50,780 nucleotides of DNA from Candidatus Altimarinota bacterium (lineage in GTDB: Bacteria > Patescibacteriota > Gracilibacteria > BD1-5 > UBA2023): assembly GCA_014377305.1 (NCBI GenBank), contig JACMPW010000016.1, forward strand, positions 1 to 50,780, read 5' to 3'. The position numbers and the translations under genes were made by a program. The notes under the pieces are model-generated. The model was not told the DNA's origin. It did no database searches and worked only from the letters and a program-made list of their open reading frames with translations. Below are positions 9,508 to 18,768 of this stretch, one piece after another. Each line of letters starts with the position of its first letter. The first letter of the stretch is position 1.

Positions 9508-12500
9508 CTACTTCGCGAGTCTCGCCTCGATAGCATCGAGTCGTTTTTTGAGTGACTCATTCTCTGATCTGAGGACAACTATATCAGCTTTGTTTGATTT
9601 GACTATGGTAGCGAGTTCTTTGATAGCCTCGATCACTGGAGCGATGAGATGTCCATATTCGACGTTCTTGTATGTTTTTTTGGAGTCTGGATCAGTGTAT
9701 TCTCATACAGCATCAGGGAATATTTTCTCTACCTCTTGGGCTATGAGTCCGAGGTCTTTTTTATCATCTTTTTTCCACTTAAAGTAGTATCCATTCATCG
9801 CTGTGACCTTATCGAGAGATGATGTGATTTTGACGAGGTCTTTTTTGAGACGAATATCTGAGATATAGTAGTAGGCTGGAGAGTTCATATATGCACCGGC
9901 CTGTATGACTGAGTCTACATACATATATTTTCATCCGTAGCTGCGTATCCACGTAGGATCAGTCATCCACCATCCTCATCCATAGGGCTGAGAATACCAT
10001 CCAGCATTCCCATTGGATCTGAACCATCCATTGTTAAATATCTCATTTCCTGTTATAGATCAGTTAGCATTGATATTTCCTATGTTATTCTGACCACCGT
10101 TAGTATCCCAGTATACCATCCAGCTGCCGTATCCATTGAGGAATCAGATCACATTGGAGTTCGCATGGATAGACTTGGGTCATCCGGCTGATTCATCACT
10201 ATCAGGCATAAAGAATTGTGAAGATGTAGTACCCATAGCACCATTGGCGGCCCTAGCACTATCTACACGTACTCCATAAGTATTGGCTCCGTTCCATCCC
10301 ATCAGAGTAGGATAGCTTCATGTCCATTGTGCTTGTGAGTCTGTATTGCTGATACCTCCTCCAGCAGGTGATGACCCAGCAGAGGCATCGATGATAACAT
10401 GACCATTTCCATAATTTTTCCATCTCATATATTGAGAGGTACCGATATCGTTACTCGAGTCGTTACGAGCAGTGTCTCAGAGTGACTTCGCTGTGACTCC
10501 AGCCCATGCTACATTCGTTGCACTATCTGCATTATCGACTCTACCATTAGTATTAGCATCACAGCTACTTCCCCATCCGCCCTCACATCCGACTTCGAAC
10601 ATACGTACTCGACCAGTGACATTGTTTGCGGCAAATGCTGGCGATCCAGTGATACCTGTCCATGGAACTGATGAGGCAGCTCATGGGGTGGCCCAACTCG
10701 CAAGTCCAGATGCATCTGAGGTGAGGACTTTGCCATTTCACTGTGTACCATCTGTGATCTTAATATTACCTACAATATCAAGCTTGGCTCCTGGAGTCGC
10801 AGTTCCGATACCGATATTTCCTACACTATCTACTCTCATACGTTCGACGTTATTTGTTGCAAGCAGGAGAATACCGTCTGCAGGAGAGAACATGCCACCG
10901 TCAGTATCTCCAGGAGATGCAAATGAGTAACCATTGGTCGAGTTGAATACTGATCCACCGAGAGCTCGTACTCATGCACCAGCAGTCATAGATCATGCTA
11001 CTGTTTCATTGCCACTCTGATCCACTTGCCATCTCGCACTTGGTGCAGACCATCCTCCGAGACGGAATACGTTGTCAGGATCGAGACCGAGATTGATAGC
11101 ATATGCACCCGCACGATGGAACGACATAGCAGCCGCACCTCCATCAGTCGAATATGCTTCGAGTCAATAAGTATTATTAGATACAAGGTATGATGTCGCT
11201 CACTTATTCGAGAGGAAATACTTGACTCCAGTGACCGTCTGAAAACTCGAGAGATCGAGAGCATCTGTGATACCATATCATGCTATAGTAGTAGGCTTAC
11301 CAGTCAAACCAGCCCATGCTACATTCGTTGCACTATCTGCGATATCGACTCTACCATTAGTATTAGCATCACAGCTACTTCCCCATCCGCCCTCACATCC
11401 GACTTCTAACATACGTACTCGACCAGTGACATTGTTTGCGGCAAATGCTGGCGATCCAGTGATACCTGTCCATGGAACTGATGAGGCAGCTCATGGGGTG
11501 GCCCAACTCGCAAGTCCAGATGCATCTGAGGTGAGGACTTTTCCGGCTCCTGGGGTACCACCAGTGATCTTGACTTGTCCTGCTACTTCGAGTTTGGCTC
11601 CTGGTGCAGAGGTTCCGATACCTATATTCCCACTCGTTCCATAGATCCAGTTCCCTATGGAGAGCTGATCAGTTGCGGTAGGTGATGCTACCTGAGAATT
11701 GTATCCGATAACAATATTGGATCATCCTGTGGTGATATTGGAGCCTGCACGACTACCAATGGCAGTATTGTTGTATCCTGTCGTATTTGCTACAAGTGCA
11801 TTGAGTCCAATTGCTGTATTTTCAGACCCTACAGTGTTCACCTGTAATGAATATGACCCGACCGCTGTATTCCAATTTCCAGAGGTATTAGACATTAGTG
11901 ATGTTATACCGATTGCTGTATTCCAGTGTCCATTATTGGATCCCAGTGTATAACTTCATATAGCAGTATTATAATTACCAGTTGTGTTATTATTAAGTGT
12001 ATAACTTCATATAGCAGTATTCAGCTGACCAGACGTACCTAAAGTATAAGAACTTATTCAATAACACGTGTTACCCATTCCGCTTCCTGGACATACTTGT
12101 CATGATGTTGCAGTGACCCAACTTGCCAATCCACTCGCGTCACTCGTGAGTACTTTGCCTACTCACTGAGTGCTATCTGCTATTTTAATATTACCTACAA
12201 TATCAAGCTTAGCTCATGGGACAGTAGTACCAATACCGACATTACCACTCGCGAGAGAATAGAGTGACTGATTGAGTGCAACCATACTATCAGCGTTACC
12301 TATTACTATAGGACGATATCCATTCCATCCACCATATGGACTACCTGATGCCGTGAGGAGGAAGTAAGTATTACCACCATCATTGCGGATAAACGAGCCA
12401 TAGTTACCATACACAGCTCGGAGTTGTCATCCTGCACCGATATTGGATGAAACAATCTCACCATCGACTTGGAACTTCGATACAGGATTCGCAACTCCTA

Positions 12501-14283
12501 TACCTATATTTCCACCACTTCCGTAGATCCAATTCCCTATCGAGAGTTGGTTAGATCCTACATTAGATGCTACCTGTGCATTGCTACCTATAGCGATATT
12601 GGATGAGCCTGTAGTGATGTTGCTACCAGCAGAGTTACCAAGAGATGTATTGTTGATTCCGGTGGTATTGGCATATAGAGCCGCATATCCATTGGCAGTA
12701 TTATTGTTTCCGGTGGTATTCCATAAGAGACTCTGATATCCTATTGCAGTATTTCCTACTCCAGTATTCGCACTTGCTGGTGCTGATCCACGAAGACTCT
12801 CATATCCAATGGAAGTATTGGTATTGGTCCATGGAGTGGTGGTATTATTAGCGAAATATTGAGAATTGTATCCGATAGCAACACCATTGGATCATGCTTT
12901 ATTACTAAGTAAGGTGTATGCTCCGTGTGCAGTATTATTGGATCCAGTAGTTAGATCAGGGTCAGCGAAATAACCAAACATGGCATTGGAGGATCCTGTA
13001 GTAACTCCAAATGCCGTATATCTTCCAAAAAATGAATTATAAGAATAATTTCCACCAGTAACACCATATCCGGCATAATCTCAGACAACAGTATTATCAA
13101 CACCTGTTTGATTATAGTATCCTATCCAGTTTCCTATTGCTGTATTTCTTGATCATGTGGTATTTGCACCCAAAGAATAATAACCTGCTGCAATATTCAT
13201 ACCTCCACTTATATTACTAGCAAGAGATCAGAATCATATTGCCGTATTATTAGCACCTACAGTATTATTCGACATACTTGAGAAACCGATGGCAGTATTA
13301 GCATTAGCAGTGTTATTATAGAGAGCGCTGGCTCCATTCGCAGTATTGTACATACCGGTAATATTGGAGCTGAGAGTAGAAGCCCCAATCGCAGTATTAT
13401 TGGTTCCAGTGGTATTGGCCTGGAGGGCTCTATTTCCTATTCCGATATTCCCAAGATTCATACTACTAGCAGATCCGGCACCGAGACCGAGATAGGTATT
13501 ATTGTTATCAGTTCCTCCTATGATCCCTGCTTTGGTTCCATTGACCTGAAATACGAGAGCCTGATTATCAGTTGTACCGATGAAATTGGTTCCAGAATTA
13601 GTTCCAGCATTTCCAGTGAGTCCCCATCCAGATGACGCAGCCGTCGTCCAACTCGCGAGTCCACTCGCATCACTCGTGAGGACTTTGCCTGCCCCAGGAG
13701 TACCTCCAGTGATCTTGATTGTACCTGCTACTTCGAGCTTGGCTCCTGGAGTCGTGGTACCGATACCGACGTTCCCCCCTGCAGCATTGATCGCGACAGC
13801 AGTATATGGAGAGTCTGATTGGATGTTGAATACCCCACTCGCATCGATACCTGTCCAATACTTGCGGACACCACCGATTAGCCATTCTATATAGTTGTAT
13901 GTGGTACCACTTGTCTTGTTGAGTCTGAGGAGATTGTCCTGTGTTCCTGCTATCTCGAGCTTGGCTCCTGGAGTGTTTGTTCCGATACCGACATTGCCTG
14001 CTCCAGTGAAGTATATATTAGTTCCAGCATCAGTTGATGTCCAGTATTGCGTGCTAGCTGATGCGGTACAGAGCAATATACCAGTAGTAGAAAAGCCCCT
14101 AAGAACTTGACCACCACTACATCCGGTTGTGTTAAACATATTTGTAAAGTATCCATTGAACGTACCACTACCCACCTCTCCAGTAGGAGTCGTAGAGGGA
14201 TATGGAATGGCTCATACTGATGGAGTGAGTATGAGTGCTCCGACGAGTGAGAGGAGAGAGATGAGTGAGATATATATTCGCAT
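9508..14283 (-). CDS. Giant surface fibre protein with C-terminal S74-type autocleaving chaperone
   Basis: 1591 aa. Order from the N-terminus: signal peptide (MRIYISLISLLSLVGALILT), VGIGT shaft modules, a long run of NTAIG-type repeats as in YadA-like heads (13490-12560), further shaft, a second NTAIG run (12060-11650), two near-identical in-frame copies of a ~78-residue segment, a Tyr/Trp/Gly-rich region, an S74-type domain (SDIRLKKDL from residue ~1475, later LGLIAQEVEKIFPDAV), and a C-terminal coiled coil ending RLDAIEARLAK before TAG. In known S74 (endosialidase) chaperones the domain trimerises the fibre and cleaves itself off before the Ser of the SDxRxK motif, with Ser and the Lys five residues later as the dyad; both are present. 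Inference: a trimeric fibre whose last ~117 residues are removed after folding. No phage genes are nearby, so this is probably a chromosomal adhesin. Confidence 0.88.
9650..9863 (-). other. S74-type intramolecular chaperone domain of the surface fibre
   Basis: Domain mark within the 1591-aa protein. It starts at the SDIRLKKDL motif (Ser ~1475, Lys ~1480) and runs through MNGYYFKWKKDD and LGLIAQEVEKIFPDAV. This spacing of Ser-Asp-x-Arg-x-Lys and IAQEVE is the hallmark of the family. The boundaries are approximate. Confidence 0.8.
10499..10731. repeat. Long direct repeat, copy 1 (within surface fibre gene)
   Basis: About 233 bp, nearly identical to 11309-11541; only a few substitutions are visible (for example CGACTTCGAAC against CGACTTCTAAC). 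The offset is exactly 810 bp (270 codons), so the duplication keeps the reading frame. Confidence 0.9.
11309..11541. repeat. Long direct repeat, copy 2 (within surface fibre gene)
   Basis: Partner of 10499-10731. The near-identity at nucleotide level means a recent duplication or ongoing gene conversion inside the fibre gene. Confidence 0.9.
11650..12060 (-). repeat. NTAIG-type head repeats, block 2
   Basis: Protein-level repeats of ~14-25 residues around NTAIG / NTAVG with NTTG, YNNTAIGS and similar variants. They lie in the 1591-aa protein, between shaft modules. Confidence 0.75.
12560..13490 (-). repeat. NTAIG-type head repeats, block 1
   Basis: Over 900 bp coding for serial NTAIG / NTANG / NTGVG motifs (for example NTTGTNNTAIGASTL). 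The pattern resembles left-handed beta-roll heads of trimeric adhesins. Several repeats include TGA-encoded glycines. Confidence 0.8.
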
Positions 14284-14326
14284 ACTGGGATAATTAGAGA
14301 AATATGGAAACAAACAAAGTGATGAG

Positions 14327-15709
14327 CTATCTCGACTCGGCGAACCCTGGTGGAGGATCAGTGAGTATCATCGGATCATACTCGATGACCATGACAGCAT
14401 CTTTGATTTTAGCTACACTTGATCTCTGAGTTGGGAGTGATGATTGACTAGTAATGAGAGGATTATAGGTACGGAAGTAGTCCCAGTCATAGGAGTATAC
14501 ATTGGCTTGGTTACATCCAGTCACCAGTGCTGGGCAGATAGGAGGAGTTTGCTGAGATCCACCGATAGTATTTTTGGATGCCATGAGACCTCGGATATAG
14601 AGTTGGTTCTGTGGGATATTCCAGATACCAGTATTGCTATATTTGACTATAGGAGATGCACTCGATGCCTTGTCTCATGAGAATATACTCCCCTCAGCAT
14701 AGAGGTATCCATATATACGCTTGACTCCGTCGCCGATGACGATATTACCACCATTGCCAGCGGCATCCTGCAGTGCAATGAGAGCGATAGTAGGATCAGT
14801 CCAGATATCATTTACTCATGTTTGAGTGATGACTATATCTCATCATATCACTATGAGTGATCTTTTCTTTGCTGTGAGATATGGGGTGAGTGAGGAGTTC
14901 TCAATACGCAGATCAGATCATTTTCTGATAATAAAATTGAACTTGGTATCAGTACTCACTGGATCGAGATCACTATCACTGATATTTCTCGTCATGAGAG
15001 CAATATTGCGACGGATCATATTGAGTATGCTCGCATGATTGATGGTCTTATAGCTATATCAGACATCTTGATTGACGACACCGTTGTTCTGTACAGAGAA
15101 TACTTTGGTGCCCGCTATATTCCCGACGATTGCTATCTTGGAGACAAAGTTTATCGGGACACCTGCGAGCGGGTCGACGACGGTGCTCGGTGTTGGGAGG
15201 AGAGATCCTGATATACTCGTCCACATAGGGATCCATCCGAGTGATCGACTCCATGCCCAACCGGCGAGATTGCCAGTATTGGGATCAAAATATACACCAG
15301 TCCCAACTCCGATATCTCCCTGAGAGAGAGCTATCCATCCAGCGTTCTGACTCCAAGCATATCCACTGGCAGGACACGACTGAGTAGCACCTGTCCAGAT
15401 AGTAGAGGGACAGTTGACTCGAGCGATGCTCGTAGCAGTCAGATCACCATGTGAGAATGTTGTCCATCATACATTACCGAGCCAGAATGCACCCGATAGA
15501 GTACCATCAGATCTGATCTCACCATTTCCAGCATCAAAATTGACTACTCCAGGGTATCCACCACCCGTGAAACTAGTACCAAGATCACCACTCCAGCCAT
15601 TGTGGAGAGGAAATACTCACCGAAGTGAGAATGATGGATTTCATACTGCTAGCAATACCCCAGAGCATACGAGAGAGAGAAGAAGTACGAAGAATATTTT
15701 GCCTTTCAT
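14327..15709 (-). CDS. Secreted protein of unknown function, upstream of the giant fibres
   Basis: 460 aa. The N-terminus MKGKIFFVLLLSLVCSGVLL is a signal peptide, followed after a TGA-encoded Gly by an exported domain rich in G, S and T. The middle holds NAGWIALSQGDIGVGTG and a Trp-rich part. The C-terminal half carries SLTPYLTAKKRSLIVIGGD, IALIALQDAAGNGGNIVIGD and a stretch about NQLYIRGLMASKNTIGG, a pattern I associate with secreted parallel-beta-helix-like proteins of candidate-phyla bacteria, but I cannot name a family. It is the first gene of a minus-strand run with the two giant fibres (43-nt gap to the next), so it may help to export, anchor or assemble them; that is inference. It ends with TAG. 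Confidence 0.75.
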
Positions 15710-15734
15710 AGTATGCTGTATATAATTAAGAGAC

Positions 15735-15762
15735 ATTGTATCTGTCAGACAGTAAAAATCAA
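15735..15762 (-). promoter_or_regulatory. Promoter of the surface-protein run
   Basis: Minus strand TTGATT, 16 nt, TACAAT, with a predicted RNA start ~20 nt before ATG 15709. It lies in the divergent gap opposite lgt. Confidence 0.55.
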
Positions 15763-15817
15763 AAAAAATCACTTCACAAAGAACAATCAGATTGTATTGT
15801 ATAACTCCTGTATTCAT

Positions 15818-16588
15818 ATGTATATCTTCGATCTTCATTTTTACGCTCTCCATATAGCTCCAACTTGGTATGGTCTCTCGTATGCTCTTGGGTTTATTAT
15901 TTGTTACTTTTTTATGAGATACTATTTCTCTTTCAGAGAAATAGGCCATATTGATACACTCCTATCCTACATATTCGCAGGGATCATACTTGGAGGTCGT
16001 ATCGGATATATTGTACTATACAATCTCTCATACTTCATAGAGCATCCGATGAATATGATACGAATATGGGAATGAGGGATGAGTTTCCATGGAGGACTCA
16101 TCGGTACGATACTCGCAGTACTATTTTTTGCATGGAGATATCACTATCCGTTCTGGTCACTCATCGATACGCTCGCTATCGTCATCCCTGTGGCCCTCGG
16201 ACTCGGTAGAGTCGGCAATTGGATCAATCAGGAACTCCCAGGGTATACACCATATGACGGGATATTCCCGATGCAGATCGCCTGAGTAGCACACTTCCCT
16301 TCTCCACTGCTCGAGATGCTCCTAGAGGGTGTAGTATTATTTATAGTGATGCTTATAGCATGGAGATCTTCGACCAAGCGAAATCCCTGATTTTTATCTG
16401 GGATTTTTCTCATCGGATATAGTGTAGCTCGGCTCATAGCAGAACAATATCGGCTACCCGATAGCCATATCGGATATCTACTCTCTACTCATTGGCTGAC
16501 ACTCGGTATAGTCTATACAGTACCTATGATGGTATATGGAGTATATTTAGTTTATACTTCTACTCGATCTCGTCCTGGGAGGATATAA
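15818..16588 (+). CDS. lgt: Prolipoprotein diacylglyceryl transferase
   Basis: 256 aa, multi-pass membrane enzyme. It transfers diacylglycerol from phosphatidylglycerol to the lipobox cysteine of prolipoproteins, the first step of lipoprotein maturation. The Lgt landmarks are clear: N-terminal PTWYGLSYALGFI, the invariant GGMSFHGGLIG (residues ~86-96), and GLGRVGNWINQELPG (~128-142). Gly86 of GGMSFHGG is encoded by TGA, as are two further glycines. I chose ATG 15818 because it aligns with usual Lgt N-termini and leaves the divergent promoter region free. The 3' end overlaps the convergent LemA-like gene by 37 nt. The size is near the family norm. Confidence 0.93.
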
Positions 16589-17061
16589 CCGATGATACTC
16601 CAGTTCTTGATAGTGATGAATCGGTTCCAGGAACGTACCTGAGCATCATATGCTGGGAGCTCTGACCTGATAGTGCGATCATATGACATCACGAACTCAC
16701 GAATATAGATGAAGTAGGCGTCTCTCTGGAGATCAGGAATAGCCATAGAGAGTCGCATGAGAAATCCATATTGATCATTGATACGAGCATTGTGCTCGAG
16801 CAACATAGGGATACTATCATACTCATGGATGATTGCCTCAGAGTGGAGACGAGTCATGAGGTCAAATGCGAGATGCTCATCTACCACATGAGGACGCATG
16901 ACTTCGATCACTGCTGGGATCTTCGCAATTTTCTGGAGATATACATCTATCACTCGTGACTCTCTATCAGCTATACGACGAGAGAGGAGGATATATGTGA
17001 TAAAATAGACCCCGAGGAGTGCAAGGATGAGAACTATGATTGCGAGTAGGATTGTATTCAT
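16552..17061 (-). CDS. LemA-like single-span membrane protein
   Basis: 169 aa. An N-terminal transmembrane helix (about residues 2-26) is followed by a helical domain starting IADRESRVIDVYLQKIAKIP. The C-terminal part YDAQVRSWNRFITIKNWSII resembles the YN-x-x-VRxYN motif and the Phe/Pro-rich end of LemA proteins, whose role is poorly known. The assignment rests on layout and these weak motifs. The frame contains no TGA. The stop TAA at 16552 lies inside the 3' end of lgt on the other strand. Confidence 0.6.
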   Translation of the reverse strand: MNTILLAIIVLILALLGVYFITYILLSRRIADRESRVIDVYLQKIAKIPAVIEVMRPHVVDEHLAFDLMTRLHSEAIIHEYDSIPMLLEHNARINDQYGFLMRLSMAIPDLQRDAYFIYIREFVMSYDRTIRSELPAYDAQVRSWNRFITIKNWSIIGYILPGRDRVEV

Positions 17062-17239
17062 ATGTATAAGTATATAGAGACACCGAGAGAAATCAAGCAG
17101 GAGATCTCTGAAAAACTACGAACTTCTGCGTCAGAAAATAATTTTTCTTGATCACTTACAGATTAGTAAGTTCTCTTCGAGAAACTTTTTCTTCCTTGAA
17201 TTTCTTGTTTTTGAGAAATCTCGAATCCTGACAAACAAT

Positions 17240-17267
17240 TTGCAAAAAGCATACCCCTCTATATAAT
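17240..17267 (+). promoter_or_regulatory. Strong promoter, leaderless start of sugar transferase gene
   Basis: TTGCAA, 16 nt, TATAAT. The -10 ends six bases before ATG 17274, so transcription should start on or beside the start codon. This is the best consensus promoter of the window. Confidence 0.65.
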
Positions 17268-17273
17268 CAGGTC

Positions 17274-18680
17274 ATGTCCAAAGTATATATACAGAAACTC
17301 CTCATAACCAGTATCCTAGAACTCAGCGGTGTTGGATTCGCATTTTTCATAGCGTATTCACTCCGTCTCATGCGGGACTGGATACCACTTATCCAGTTAC
17401 CGATACCATATATCTCATACGAACAGTTCATCCCATTTGTGATATCTGGAGTGATCATATGGTGTATTGTATTCATCCGGGCTGGACTCTACTCACTCAG
17501 GGCACATACTCCTATTGTCGAGGAAATACGACTGATCATGACCTATAGTTTCTTTTGGTTTTTTATATATATCTGATTTGTATATCTCTCGACTGGTTTT
17601 ATTTTTTCCCATGAGATACCTCGTCTCATCATCATATATGCCTATATCATAGCTACTATATTCTCTGTTATTGTCAGATATACTATATATACTACGTATA
17701 GTATACTATACAAGATATGATACATCGAAAAAGAACCAATACTCGTCATATCCAACAACACAGATATATGAGAAATCCAAGAAAATAACTGCTATAGCTA
17801 TAAATATGTAGAACCAGCTGATAGAAAATCAATAGAACATATTATCCGATCCGAACAACTCGCATATATCATCTATCTCGGTGATATGGATGATATCGGG
17901 AATATCGCTACTCTAGCCAAAATATATGGCATACCACTCACCTATCCTCAGGTCTCACGCCATATACCACTATCATCGAGTCGAGAGAGCTGGATATGAT
18001 CTATACCTATGATAGAGCTCAGACCTGTGGCTATCACTGCATGGTGACGGATCATGAAGAGATGAGCAGATATCATCATATCTTCTCTTCTCATAGTCAT
18101 ACTCATACCAGTATGTATGATAGTATCTCTCGGTATATGGATCAACGATAGATCGGGTCCTATCATCTATCGCAATAGACGGATCGGACAACATGGAGAG
18201 ATATTTGCCCTCTACAAGTTCCGATATATGTACTGGCAGTACTGTACCAAGGAAGAATATGGTATCTCAGATGATGCGATGGTCTATGAGGAAAAACTCA
18301 AAAAAGAAAATAATACTCGTATATGACCTCTCTATAAAATAGAAAATGACCCCCGTCGTATGTGGTTCGGTCGTATCATAGAACGACTCTCTATAGATGA
18401 ACTCCCTCAACTCTGGAATGTACTACGGGGAGATATGTCACTCATAGGACCACGTCCACATCAGCCTCGTGAAATCGAGCTCTACGATGAGTCTGACAAG
18501 CAAGTTCTCACGATCAAGCCTGGCATAACTGGTATGGCTCAGGTCTATGGTCGAGATAAGAACACATTCCGAGAAGAGATCACTCTAGATACATACTATA
18601 TTGAGCACTATTCTCTCGCACTCGATATCGCCATACTATTGCGTACTCTCCTCGTAGTTATCCAGAGAGTCTGGAAGTAG
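17274..18680 (+). CDS. Polyprenyl-phosphate sugar-1-phosphate transferase (WbaP/WcaJ type)
   Basis: 468 aa. The N-terminal half has about four membrane helices and a degenerate nucleotide-binding-like segment. The C-terminal half from ~258 is a bacterial sugar transferase domain: KRGADIIISSLLIVILIPV (membrane re-entrant helix), SGPIIYRNRRIGQHGEIFAL, then SIDELPQLWNVLRGDMSLIG followed by PRPHQPRE and KPGITGMAQVYGR. The family moves a sugar-1-phosphate from a nucleotide sugar to undecaprenyl phosphate and starts surface polysaccharide or glycan synthesis. About seven TGA glycines must be read through, including those in the SWIGSI and AWGRIMKRGAD stretches. No other glycan genes are adjacent, so the product sugar is unknown. 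It could also initiate glycosylation of the surface proteins; that is inference. Confidence 0.88.
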
Positions 18681-18687
18681 TATACAC

Positions 18688-18715
18688 TTGCAAAAAATGA
18701 TAAAATATATACACT
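18688..18715 (+). promoter_or_regulatory. valS promoter
   Basis: TTGCAA, 16 nt, TACACT, the same -35 as the preceding gene. The leader of ~45 nt holds a small hairpin (TCTCCC / GGGAGA, 18733-18750), too short for a T-box. Confidence 0.45.
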
Positions 18716-18768
18716 CGTTTTAGTTTTATTTTTCTCCCCTCGATGGGAGATATAAGTTGTTAGCTACT

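Noticed and set aside
4697-11950. Many + strand open frames opposite the surface proteins
   Set aside because: They are low-complexity mirror images of the repeat modules (P, V, S-rich) and have no family features.
12560-13490. Repeated DNA pattern as a possible CRISPR array
   Set aside because: The repeats are degenerate protein-coding NTAIG units in frame, without constant repeat and spacer lengths.
9508-14283. Prophage tail-fibre gene
   Set aside because: No capsid, portal, terminase, integrase or lysis genes are near; both giant genes carry signal peptides.
17100-17260. Terminator or small RNA in the gap before the sugar transferase
   Set aside because: A weak AAGTT/AACTT hairpin near 17169 followed by T's is present, but there is no gene just upstream on that strand for it to serve and nothing else supports an RNA.
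18716-18768. T-box riboswitch before valS
   Set aside because: The leader is only ~45 nt with one six-base-pair hairpin and no terminator/antiterminator or T-box sequence.
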